The notes below the pieces were generated by a model. It had not been told where the DNA came from and did no database searches. It saw only the letters and a program-made list of their open reading frames with translations. The position numbers and the translations under genes were made by a program. From positions 4,064,272-4,128,271 of the forward strand of contig RPFO01000104.1 in the NCBI GenBank assembly GCA_009746045.1: a stretch of DNA of 64,000 nucleotides. Direction: 5' to 3'. Positions 40,894-54,100 of the stretch are shown here, piece after piece. The stretch comes from Mesostigma viride. Taxonomy: Eukaryota; Streptophyta; Mesostigmatophyceae; Mesostigmatales; Mesostigmataceae. Position 1 is the first letter of the stretch, and every line of letters begins with the position of its first letter.

Positions 40894-42138
40894 ACAGCGC
40901 TTCTTATACTTCCAAGTTTAAGACTTGGCTTCACAAACCTGCAATGGGTTGTGTCGAAATTCGCGCAGGCAGCGGTAGCTTCAACTACCGGCACTTCCGA
41001 AATAAGTCCTCGCCAATGGCGCAACGGCGCAACGGCGCAACGGCGCAACCCAAGTAAGTCAGTCCTAAGAGGAATACCGCGAAGAGAAAACCAGGTGGCG
41101 AGCAATTCGTGAACGTCGGGAAGCTTTTAGCTGCTGGCAAGGTGGCCGGTAAATCCGCGAGCTAGGAAGAGCACGTCCACCATAGTGTAATTCGTACCCG
41201 GCACCCGGTGAATTGCTCAGCATCGGGATCGGGGATTACCGCCTAGTCCCGCACTTGCCTACCACTTTACCAGGACTCCGGACTCCGCATTTCGACCTAA
41301 GGCTCAAGAGTCAAGCGTCAAACAAGGTGACTGATAGCGGGTAGGCGATAGGGCACGATTACATTGGATGTCCTAGGACATCCCCTTTATCTAGTCTCAG
41401 GTAGTCTACTCCTATCTGACATCGTTTCGCTACGAACTTGGAGGACTTCGCGAGCTTCGTCCGCCTTCAATTTCCCGCCATTGCCTCCGTCCTACGTACA
41501 CACGTGGCAGGATCGCATTGACAAACCCGAACACGAATGCCAGCACGAGCGTTTGGCGACGCGGGAACGTTAACACAACATGGTTGTAGCAAAATATGTA
41601 CTTAGAGAAAGGAACATGCCGCACCGGAACAGTACTGGAGCATGGGGATCTCGGTATTTGCTACGTGTTGTGAGCAGCATTTAACATATTGGCTTCTTAG
41701 CCTCCCAATGATGCAGCTGGTTACGCTCATGACCTCGAATACTTCATGTATTTAATTAGCTGTTGTACGTACCGACCTTACGCACCAGCCTTGTATCATA
41801 AGGCCAAAGCACGAGTATGGCGGGAGGTTTCGGGCCGTCATTTCAGCCATGGCTTTGGGACTCCCAATCATGTACATTGGACACCATTTACTTCAGGCAT
41901 TGGAATTCCGCAAGCTGTGGTTATACTAAGTCACCTGCATTCAGTCATTAAGTCTAAAAAGCGCCTACGAGCGGTCGCCAGTACGGGCGCTTCATGAGGT
42001 GATGGCTGCCCGTCGCATTTTTGTCGGGTTGCCTCCTGTAAAGCTTCGAGTAGCCAAGCCGCGGACGCTGCATATTTGTGCTGCACGCCGATAGTACACT
42101 ACGTCAGACGGCCTGATAGGGCCTGGCGGTCGCACAGC
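40894..42138. promoter_or_regulatory. Divergent intergenic region upstream of EED
   Basis: Contains the promoters of the small secreted protein (minus) and EED (plus). The only repeat seen is GGCGCAACGGCGCAACGGCG at 41019-41050. No other gene is supported. Confidence 0.5.
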
Positions 42139-45100
42139 ATGGCAACGTCAGAAAAGAAGCCCGCAAAACGGGATTACAAGATGACCAATCGGGTTGGCGA
42201 GGATCATGGCAAGCCCATCTACGGAATCGCCTTCAACTTCTGTGACCTGCGCTTCAAGAACGTGTTTGCCTCCGTCGGCAGCAACCGGGTAAGCGTGTCT
42301 GCAGGGCCTGGCAGGCGTAATCCATTTCTTTCTCTCCCCCCTGGGCCATCGTGTCTCTCCTGCCGTGATAAAGCTCCTGCCTTGTGCACCACGCTGTGTC
42401 ATTGCTTGAATCCATGCCCTTATCATATGGCTGTGCTATTTTTGTTTGATTGCTTCGCTGTCCGGATAGGTGGGCGCAACATGTGGATTCTGGCCATTTC
42501 ATCCACACATGCAGCGCAATGACCGAGTTTATGCAAAGTGCAAACAAGGCTTCCTACAATATGGCTTTCTAGAATATGGCTTCCTACAACATGGCTTCAT
42601 ATAGTATGGCTTCCCATAATGCGGCTTTCTATAATATGATTTCCTATCATACAGCTCTCTATCATAACATGACTTCCTGTAATATGATTTCCTATCATAC
42701 AGCTCTCTATAATATGGCTTTCTATAATATGATTTCCTATCATACAGCTCTCTATAATATGGCTCCCTATTACAGGGCGTCCTGTAATATTCTCCTACCA
42801 TCTCCGTATCCACTTGGCGGAAAGTGCCCGTTACTTCCCAGCTAATCCATCCAGCGTGCCGGAGCCTAAGAGCCAAATTTTACACTACCAGAATTAGTTG
42901 TATGGCCCAAGTGTCCAGTGAAGACAACCCAGTGCGGGAATGCCTTTGTTTGACAGGATCATGGCCTTCTTTTCTGTGGTGTCCTCATCATGATCACGGC
43001 CTGCGTTTCTGTGGTGTCCTCATCATAACCACGTCCTGCGTTTCTGTGGTGTCCTCATCACGGCCTGCGTTTCTGTGGTGTCCTCATCATAACCACGGCC
43101 TGCGTTGCGTTTCTGTGGTGTCCTCATCATAACCACGGCCTGCGTTTCTGTGGTGTTCTCATCATAACCACGGCCTGCGTTTCTGTGGTGTCCTCATCAT
43201 AATCACGGCCTGCGTTTCTGTGGTGTCCTCATCATGATCACGGCCTGCGTTTCTGTGGTGTCCTCATCATGATCACGGCCTGCGTTTCTGTGGTGTCCTC
43301 ATCATGATCACGGCCTGCGTTTCTGTAGTGTCCTCATCATGATCACGGCCTGCGTTTCTGTGGTGTCCTCATCATGATCACGGCCTGCGTTTCTGTAGTG
43401 TCCTCATCATGATCACGGCCTGCGTTTCTGTGGTGTCCTCATCATAACCACGGCCTGCGTTTCTGTGGTGTCCTCATCATGATCACGGCCTGCGTTTCTG
43501 TGGTGTCCTCATCATGATCACGGCCTGCGTTTCTGTGGTGTCCTCATCATGATCACGGCCTGCGTTTCTGTGGTGTCCTCATCATGATCACGGCCTGCGT
43601 TTCTGTGGTGTCCTCATCATGATCACGGCCTGCGTTTCTGTGGTGTCCTCATCATAACCACGGCCTGCGTTTCTGTGGTGTCCTCATCACGGCCTGCGTT
43701 TCTGTGGTGTCCTCATCATGATCACGGCCTGCGTTTCTGTGGTGTCCTCATCATAACCACGGCCTGCGTTCCTGTGGTGTCCTCATCACGGCCTGCGTTT
43801 TTGTAGTGTCCTCATCATGATCACGGCCTGCGTTTCTGTGGTGTCCTCATCATAATCACGGCCTGCGTTCCTGTGGTGTCCTCATCATAATCACGGCCTG
43901 CGTTTCTGTGGTGTCCTCATCATGATCACGGCCTGCGTTTCTGTGGTGTCCTCATCATAACCACGGCCTGCGTTTCTGTGGTGTCCTCATCATGATCACG
44001 GCCTGCGTTTCTGTGGTGTCCTCATCATAACCACGTCCTGCGTTTCTGTGGTGTCCTCATCATAATCACGGCCTGCGTTTCTGTGGTGTCCTCATCATAA
44101 CCACGGCCTGCGTTTCTGTGGTGTCCTCATCATAACCACGGCCTGCGTTTCTGTGGTGTCCTCATCATGATCACGGCCTGCGTTTCTGTGGTGTCCTCAT
44201 CATAACCACGGCCTGCGTTTCTGTGGTGTCCTCATCATGATCACGGCCTGCGTTTCTGTGGTGTCCTCATCATGATCACGGCCTGCGTTTCTGTGGTGTC
44301 CTCATCATAACCACGGCCTGCGTTTCTGTGGTGTCCTCATCATAATCACGGCCTGCGTTTCTGTGGTGTCCTCATCATAACCACGGCATGCGTTTCTGTG
44401 GTGTCCTCATCATAACCACGGCCTGCGTTTCTGTGGTGTCCTCATCATAACCACGGCCTGCGTTTCTGTGGTGTCCTCATCATGATCACGGCCTGCGTTT
44501 CTGTGGTGTCCTCATCATGATCACGGCCTGCGTTTCTGTGGTGTCCTCATCATAACCACGTCCTGCGTTTCTGTGGTGTCCTCATCATGATCACGGCCTG
44601 CGTTTCTGTGGTGTCCTCATCATAACCACGGCCTGCGTTTCTGTGGTGTCCTCATCATGATCACGGCCTGCGTTTCTGTGGTGTCCTCATCATAACCACG
44701 GCCTGCGTTTCTGTGGTGTCCTCATCATGATCACGGCCTGCGTTTCTGTGGTGTCCTCATCATGATCACGGCCTGCGTTTCTGTGGTGTCCTCATCATGA
44801 TCACGGCCTGCGTTTCTGTGGTGTCCTCATCATAACCACGGCCTGCGTTTCTGTGGTGTCCTCATCATGATCACGGCCTGCGTTTCTGTGGTGTCCTCAT
44901 CATAACCACGGCCTGCGTTTCTGTGGTGTCCTCATCATAACCACGGCCTGCGTTTCTGTGGTGTCCTCATCATGATCACGGCCTGCGTCTCTGTGGTGTC
45001 CTCATCATGATCACGGCCTGCGTTTCTGTGGTGTCCTCATCATAATCACGGCCTGCGTTTCTGTGGTGTCCTCATCATAACCACGGCCTGCGTTTCTGTG

Positions 45101-48100
45101 GTGTCCTCATCATGATCACGGCCTGCGTTTCTGTGGTGTCCTCATCATGATCACGGCCTGCGTTTCTGTGGTGTCCTCATCATGATCACGGCCTGCGTCT
45201 CTGTGGTGTCCTCATCATGATCACGGCCTGCGTTTCTGTGGTGTCCTCATCATAACCACGGCCTGCGTTTCTGTGGTGTCCTCATCATAACCACGGCCTG
45301 CGTTTCTGTGGTGTCCTCATCATGATCACGGCCTGCGTTTCTGTGGTGTCCTCATCATAACCACGGCCTGCGTTTCTGTGGTGTCCTCATCATAATCACG
45401 GCCTGCGTTTCTGTGGTGTCCTCATCATGATCACGGCCTGCGTTTCTGTGGTGTCCTCATCATGATCACGGCCTGCGTTTCTGTGGTGTCCTCATCATAA
45501 TCACGGCCTGCGTTTCTGTGGTGTCCTCATCATGATCACGGCCTGCGTTTCTGTGGTGTCCTCATCATGATCACGGCCTGCGTTTCTGTGGTGTCCTCAT
45601 CATAATCACGGCCTGCGTTTCTGTGGTGTCCTCATCATAACCACGGCCTGCGTTTCTGTGGTGTCCTCATCATAACCACGGCATGCGTTTCTGTGGTGTC
45701 CTCATCATAACCACGGCCTGCGTTTCTGTGGTGTCCTCATCATAATCACGGCATGCGTTTCTGTAGTGTCCTCATCATAATCACGGCATGCGTTTCTGTG
45801 GTGTCCTCATCATAATCACGGCCTGCGTTTCTGTGGTGTCCTCATCATAATCACGGCCTGCGTTTCTGTGGTGTCCTCATCATAATCACGGCCTGCGTTT
45901 CTGTGGTGTCCTCATCATAATCACGGCCTGCGTTTCTGTGGTGTCCTCATCATAATCACGGCCTGCGTTTCTGTGGTGTCCTCATCATAATCACGGCCTG
46001 CGTTCCTGTGGTGTCCTCATCATAATCACGGCCTGCGTTTCTGTGGTGTCCTCATCATGATCACGGCCTGCGTTTCTGTGGTGTCCTCATCATAACCACG
46101 GCCTGCGTTCCTGTGGTGTCCTCATCACGGCCTGCGTTTCTGTAGTGTCCTCATCATGATCACGGCCTGCGTTTCTGTGGTGTCCTCATCATAATCACGG
46201 CCTGCGTTCCTGTGGTGTCCTCATCATAATCACGGCCTGCGTTTCTGTGGTGTCCTCATCATGATCACGGCCTGCGTTTCTGTGGTGTCCTCATCATAAC
46301 CACGGCCTGCGTTTCTGTGGTGTCCTCATCATGATCACGGCCTGCGTTTCTGTGGTGTCCTCATCATAACCACGTCCTGCGTTTCTGTGGTGTCCTCATC
46401 ATAATCACGGCCTGCGTTTCTGTGGTGTCCTCATCATAACCACGGCCTGCGTTTCTGTGGTGTCCTCATCATAACCACGGCCTGCGTTTCTGTGGTGTCC
46501 TCATCATGATCACGGCCTGCGTTTCTGTGGTGTCCTCATCATAACCACGGCCTGCGTTTCTGTGGTGTCCTCATCATGATCACGGCCTGCGTTTCTGTGG
46601 TGTCCTCATCATGATCACGGCCTGCGTTTCTGTGGTGTCCTCATCATAACCACGGCCTGCGTTTCTGTGGTGTCCTCATCATAATCACGGCCTGCGTTTC
46701 TGTGGTGTCCTCATCATAACCACGGCATGCGTTTCTGTGGTGTCCTCATCATAACCACGGCCTGCGTTTCTGTGGTGTCCTCATCATAACCACGGCCTGC
46801 GTTTCTGTGGTGTCCTCATCATGATCACGGCCTGCGTTTCTGTGGTGTCCTCATCATGATCACGGCCTGCGTTTCTGTGGTGTCCTCATCATAACCACGT
46901 CCTGCGTTTCTGTGGTGTCCTCATCATGATCACGGCCTGCGTTTCTGTGGTGTCCTCATCATAACCACGGCCTGCGTTTCTGTGGTGTCCTCATCATGAT
47001 CACGGCCTGCGTTTCTGTGGTGTCCTCATCATAACCACGGCCTGCGTTTCTGTGGTGTCCTCATCATGATCACGGCCTGCGTTTCTGTGGTGTCCTCATC
47101 ATGATCACGGCCTGCGTTTCTGTGGTGTCCTCATCATGATCACGGCCTGCGTTTCTGTGGTGTCCTCATCATAACCACGGCCTGCGTTTCTGTGGTGTCC
47201 TCATCATGATCACGGCATGCGTTTCTGTGGTGTCCTCATCATAACCACGGCCTGCGTTTCTGTGGTGTCCTCATCATGATCACGGCCTGCGTTTCTGTGG
47301 TGTCCTCATCATAATCACGGCCTGCGTTTCTGTGGTGTCCTCATCATGATCACGGCCTGCGTTTCTGTGGTGTCCTCATCATGATCACGGCCTGCGTTTC
47401 TGTGGTGTCCTCATCATAATCACGGCCTGCGTTTCTGTGGTGTCCTCATCATAACCACGGCCTGCGTTTCTGTGGTGTCCTCATCATGATCACGGCCTGC
47501 GTTTCTGTAGTGTCCTCATCATAACCACGGCCTGCGTTTCTGTGGTGTCCTCATCATAACCACGGCCTGCGTTTCTGTGGTGTCCTCATCATAACCACGG
47601 CCTGCGTTTCTGTGGTGTCCTCATCATAACCACGGCCTGCGTTTCTGTGGTGTCCTCATCATAATCACGGCCTGCGTTTCTGTGGTGTCCTCATCATAAC
47701 CACGGCCTGCGTTTCTGTGGTGTCCTCATCATAACCACGGCCTGCGTTTCTGTGGTGTCCTCATCATGATCACGGCCTGCGTTTCTGTGGTGTCCTCATC
47801 ATAACCACGGCATGCGTTTCTGTGGTGTCCTCATAAAAATAACCACGGCCTGCGTTTCTGTGGTGTCCTCATCATGATCACGGCCTGCGTTTCTGTGGTG
47901 TCCTCATCACGGCCTGCGTTTCTGTGGTGTCCTCATCATGATCACGGCCTGCGTTTCTGTGGTGTCCTCATCATGATCACGGCCTGCGTTTCTGTGGTGT
48001 CCTCATCATAATCACGGCCTGCGTTTCTGTGGTGTCCTCATCATAACCACGGCCTGCGTTTCTGTGGTGTCCTCATCATGATCACGGCCTGCGTTTCTGT

Positions 48101-51100
48101 GGTGTCCTCATCACGGCCTGCGTTTCTGTGGTGTCCTCATCATGATCACGGCCTGCGTTTCTGTGGTGTCCTCATCATGATCACGGCCTGCGTTTCTGTG
48201 GTGTCCTCATCATGATCACGGCCTGCGTTTCTGTGGTGTCCTCATCATAACCACGGCCTGCGTTCCTGTGGTGTCCTCATCATGATCACGGCCTGCGTTT
48301 CTGTGGTGTCCTCATCATAACCACGGCCTGCGTTTCTGTGGTGTCCTCATCATGATCACGGCCTGCGTTTCTGTGGTGTCCTCATCATAATCACGGCCTG
48401 CGTTTCTGTGGTGTCCTCATCATAATCACGGCCTGCGTTTCTGTGGTGTCCTCATCATGATCACGGCCTGCGTTTCTGTGGTGTCCTCATCATAATCACG
48501 GCCTGCGTTTCTGTGGTGTCCTCATCATAACCACGGCCTGCGTTTCTGTGGTGTCCTCATCATGATCACGGCCTGCGTTTCTGTGGTGTCCTCATCATGA
48601 TCACGGCCTGCGTTTCTGTGGTGTCCTCATCATGATCACGGCCTGCGTTTCTGTGGTGTCCTCATCATGATCACGGCCTGCGTTTCTGTGGTGTCCTCAT
48701 CATAACCACGGCCTGCGTTTCTGTGGTGTCCTCATCATAACCACGGCCTGCGTTTCTGTGGTGTCCTCATCATAACCACGGCCTGCGTTTCTGTGGTGTC
48801 CTCATCATGATCACGGCCTGCGTTTCTGTGGTGTCCTCATCACGGCCTGCGTTTCTGTGGTGTCCTCATCATAATCACGGCCTGCGTTTCTGTGGTGTCC
48901 TCATCATAACCACGGCCTGCGTTTCTGTGGTGTCCTCATCATAACCACGGCCTGCGTTTCTGTGGTGTCCTCATCACGGCCTGCGTTTCTGTGGTGTCCT
49001 CATCATGATCACGGCCTGCGTTTCTGTGGTGTCCTCATCATAACCACGGCCTGCGTTTCTGTGGTGTCCTCATCATGATCACGGCCTGCGTTTCTGTGGT
49101 GTCCTCATCATGATCACGGCCTGCGTTTCTGTGGTGTCCTCATCATAATCACGGCCTGCGTTTCTGTGGTGTCCTCATCATGATCACGGCCTGCGTTTCT
49201 GTGGTGTCCTCATCATGATCACGGCCTGCGTTTCTGTGGTGTCCTCATCATGATCACGGCCTGCGTTTCTGTGGTGTCCTCATCATAATCACGGCCTGCG
49301 TTTCTGTGGTGTCCTCATCATGATCACGGCCTGCGTTTCTGTGGTGTCCTCATCATGATCACGGCCTGCGTTTCTGTGGTGTCCTCATCATAACCACGGC
49401 CTGCGTTTCTGTGGTGTCCTCATCATGATCACGGCCTGCGTTTCTGTGGTGTCCTCATCATAACCACGGCATGCGTCTCTGTGGTGTCCTCATCATGATC
49501 ACGGCCTGCGTTTCTGTGGTGTCCTCATCATGATCACGGCCTGCGTTTCTGTGGTGTCCTCATCATAATCACGGCCTGCGTTTCTGTGGTGTCCTCATCA
49601 TGATCACGGCCTGCGTTTCTGTGGTGTCCTCATCATGATCACGGCCTGCGTTTCTGTGGTGTCCTCATCATAACCACGGCCTGCGTTTCTGTGGTGTCCT
49701 CATCATAATCACGGCCTGCGTTTCTGTAGTGTCCTCATCATAATCACGGCCTGCGTTTCTGTGGTGTTCTCATCATAATCACGGCCTGCGTTTCTGTGGT
49801 GTCCTCATCATAATCACGGCCTGCGTTTCTGTAGTGTCCTCATCATAATCACGGCCTGCGTTTCTGTGGTGTTCTCATCATAATCACGGCCTGCGTTTCT
49901 GTGGTGTCCTCATCATAATCACGGCCTGCGTTTCTGTGGTGTCCTCATCATAATCACGGCCTGCGTTTCTGTGGTGTCCTCATCATAATCACGGCCTGCG
50001 TTTCTGTGGTGTCCTCATCATAATCACGGCCTGCGTTTCTGTGGTGTCCTCATCATAACCACGGCCTGCGTTTCTGTGGTGTCCTCATCATAATCACGGC
50101 CTGCGTTTCTGTGGTGTCCTCATCATAATCACGGCCTGCGTTTCTGTGGTTCCCATCCCATGTGGACTTGGCCTACACAACAGGCCACCGTGTACGAGTG
50201 TGCTGCTGGCGGCCGCGTGAACATACTTCAAGCGTTCGTGGATGAGGACGTGAGTCAAGCACTTGCTGCCTCTTTTCTTTTTCTTGGAGTCGGGGGCTTG
50301 GGGGTCAGATGACATACACGTTGGCATTGTTTGCTTTCGGGTATGCCCTTTTAATTCTGCCTAGGCGATGAATCTAGCTAGAGATGCGGCATTCAATGGA
50401 CGCTGTGCAAAACGGCATCCCGCTATCTGGACATGTTAACCTTTGAGCAGTTTGTTTCCCTGTTTTGCGTGGAAACGACCTATGAGGGAGTGGTGGGCTC
50501 ATTTGATCGCATGTGCCCTTGTTGGAGTGCTGTCTGTATATAAACAAAATGATCAATCTTCTTTTCTTAATGGACAAACCTTCCTCCCCCTGCTCATTGA
50601 AGCTACGCAACACGTAGACAAAGTCTTGAACCAAATCAAAAAAGCCGGCGTTAAAGCTGGAGCAGCACTTCTTCCAGCAACTTTGCCGAATAATATTGCT
50701 TTCATTACAGATATACTTGACTTGGTATTGGTCATGAGTGTTAATCCAGGCTTTGGAGGGCGACAATGCATTACCAAACAACTTGAGAAAATTATTATTT
50801 TAGTTATAGCATCAGTATTTTCGCTTGCAATTATTCTAGATAAGTACTTTAGATACTCAGGCCTGCAATCAAACATCTTGCAGCAAATTATGTAGAAGAT
50901 ATTCATCACCTTTTTTTATACAAATGTTTGCCGGGCATTTTTATTTTTAATTTTTACAATACAATAGTTGGCAACTTATTTTTGGCAATGCTAGCTGGCA
51001 TTATGGTAAAATTTTCTTATAAACAACCTATGAAAAATGGAATTCGTATCGTTTCTTTTGCAGTATCTAGCTTGCCTGTATTAAAAGCAATTTTACAACC

Positions 51101-54100
51101 ATTCGCATATTTTGCAGTATTGTTGTCTACTCCGTGTCGATGGTTTTTTGCATGGTACAATGTGGGGGGCCTAAGTTATCCCTCCATTGATGATCCGTTC
51201 TCCCACCCCCCATGCATTGCTTCTGCCCCCCCCCTCATCCCCCACCCGTCAGCCGGAGGAGGAGTTCTATTGCTGTGGATGGGCTTGCAACGAGTTGACC
51301 GGCGCCCCCCTGCTGGCAGTGGCGGGCCAGAAGGGCATCATCAAGGTGATTGACTGCAGCAAGGAGAGTGAGCACTTGGCCATCCGGGGCCACGGCAACT
51401 CCATCAACGCCATCAAGGCGCACCCCACGCGGCCCAACCTGGTGATCACTGCCAGCAAGGTGAGGGATGCCAGCATTTGCATATTATTGTTGTACTAGTT
51501 AGTACCGCAGCATCTCCCTGCCACATTTTTTCACGTCTGTTTTGCTGCACACTGGCTCGCTGTCTGGCACGGGGCGGTGGGTTGCCACTCATGCCCTGTC
51601 CATTTCCAGGACAAGAAACTTGTTTGGTGCCGCAACAATATGCTCTGCCCCTTATCACCTGCTGCATTCTTGCTCCCTCATATATTTTGCTGTCTTTATT
51701 CTGTGCGCCGCCACGTCGTGCCCTTGCCCACATGCCTTTGTTCTCTCTTGCTGCTGTCATCCACCGCACACGTTTGCCCTTTTCATGCTCTCCTCCCCCG
51801 TACGTTGCCTTCCCCATGATGCTGCCATCCGTGCTCCCCCCATGCTGCCGTCCGTGCCGTACGCCAGGACGAGTCGCTCCGCCTGTGGAACGTCCGGCTG
51901 GGCATCTGCGTGCTCATATTCGCGGGGGAGAACGGCCACCGCAACGAAGTGCTGCACCTGGTGCGTGGGGGGGCTGGGGCATGGGTGCGTTCCTAGTATG
52001 TGGAGGTGGCATTGTGGATGGGTGGGATTGCCTCTTACAAGATAGCCACCGCTACGAAGTGCTGCACCCGGTGGTGGTGGTTGGGGGGGGGGGGGAACAG
52101 GGGTGGCTGGAATCTGTCGCGTCGGGGGAATGATGGGAGGGGGGGTACAGTAGGATGGGGGACATAGGGCAGCGGGGCGACTGCCATGGTGTGCTAGACC
52201 TGTGTGTGGTTAGAGACGCGCCTTATTACCCTTGGTGGCTTGACTAGCCTTGGTACTCGATTGCCTCGATAGCTTTACTAGCCTTGATAGCTTTACTAGC
52301 CTGATAGCTTTACTAGCCTTGATAGCTATACTATCCTGGATAGATTTACTAGTCTTGGTAGCCTTATGAGCCCTAGTTGCCCGTAGTGGCCTTGCCTTGG
52401 TAGCAAAGAGCGTGATGATCAGTTGTGATTAGATAGATTGTGATTACTACGCATTGATCACTATTATTATCATTATTCTCATCATTATTGTTTATTTATT
52501 CGTGATAATGAGTTCAGGCACCACGCTACAAGTGGCGGGTATTACATGCCTGTCTGCCATACCCATAATATAACATTATCAGATAGTGTCAAATAACCAT
52601 TAACCATCCTGTGGGGATATACCATGTCTTCTGTTTGGCACTTGGCTTCACGAGGCAAGGACCAGCCACCAGCCCAGTACCTCATTACTTCATAATGTCT
52701 GGCACGACGGTCGTCTGCCAGCTGCGTAGGTCACCTTTGCTGTCATGCTTCGGGCACATGGCATCGGACCTGCAGTCTTGTGTTTGCCCCAGCAGGCGCG
52801 CAGTTGATACATCAATGTAATGAAATGTACATATAATGGCTTCTCCCGATTTCTGGCCTGCGCTGGTTGTCTCCTTGATAATGGTGTATAAATGTAATGA
52901 AATAGCTACACCCTCCCTGTCGCCTTCAAGTGTCACCCGTCTATGTGCGGTGATCCGCGTTCATAGCAACCAAGTCGGCCTCGCCATTCAACCATGCCCT
53001 CAGCCTGTCTCCGATGCCTGTCTCCGATGCCTGTCTCCGATGCCTGTCTCCGATGCCTGTCTCCGATGCCTGTCTCCGATGCCTGTCTCCGATGCCTGTC
53101 TCCGATGCCTGTCTCCGATGCCTGTCTCCGATGCCTGTCTCCGATGCCTGTCTCCCAGCATTGCAACCACTCTCCAGCAGGCCACAATGTGAATATCCAA
53201 TAGCCCCTTCCAAAATGACAGACTTGTTTTCACACAAATAACTTGCTGCAAAACCATTTCCAATGACTAGTTTGACTAGTTTGTCGTGTCATGAGCAGGC
53301 TAATTTACTAGTAGTACCAAAATGATTCCTTAGCTTATTACTTGAAGCCCTTTCCGCAAGTCACGCCTGCACTTGTAACGCCGCAGGACATCCACCAGGG
53401 CGGTGGCCACCGGTTCATCAGCGGCGGCATGGACAGCAAGATGAAGATATGGACCCTGTCAGGTACGCGCTGGGCCCAGCGTGTTTCCATCATGGATGCA
53501 GAAAGGCGCGGTGAAACCATCTGTGGGGGTCGCTTGCAGGCTTCCCTGACAGCTGGCGTTCCATCCGTACCTAGGCGCAACTATGCCCATTTGAAATACG
53601 TTTAAATATACCTATCTCCTACAGGTGTCAATGCTACAGGGTTAATCTCCTACAGGTGTGCAGCGCCAGCTTGGGGCTCGGGCACCCCCTCCGCTGGCGC
53701 TCTTGGGCAAGAGAGATCTTCCCATGCTCACATGGCTTGGCTCGATCCTACCCCTGGCATCCCGGTGTCTCAAGCGCAGTGGAGCCACTCCAATCCCGGC
53801 ATGCTTCTCCGCCTTGGACACACATTATCGGAACGGGGCTTGCCTTGCGAGGACTTAAGGTTCCAGACACGAGCAGAGTCCCTAACATATGCGATCTACT
53901 GCGCGTGACAATCGGCAGCATAATAATCTCTGACACCAAGGCTCGGGAAGGCAGCTGTATGGTGATTCAAAGGATGGCACTCGTGGTTTCAAGAATGGCA
54001 CTCGTGGCTCACTGATGGTTGCCCTTGTTTGGAAGTCCGGCATGCTTCACAAGCCGCTTCTGTTGGCATGCACAAGTACAGGCGCGGTTGACAAGGAAGG

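Noticed and set aside
42990-50150. CRISPR array
   Set aside because: Units are head-to-tail with no unique spacers; the variable part is a 6-base slot with three states. The host is a eukaryote and there are no cas genes. It is a minisatellite.
52040-52080. Second exon 4-like coding exon in EED
   Set aside because: It matches only the end of exon 4 and its donor, has no acceptor, and would duplicate part of a WD40 blade. Treated as a donor copy.
52933-53263. Cys-rich repeat protein on either strand ([13 protein letters not shown] type, [13 protein letters not shown] type)
   Set aside because: Product of the 13-bp array; both strands are open in several frames, and it lies in a spliced intron.
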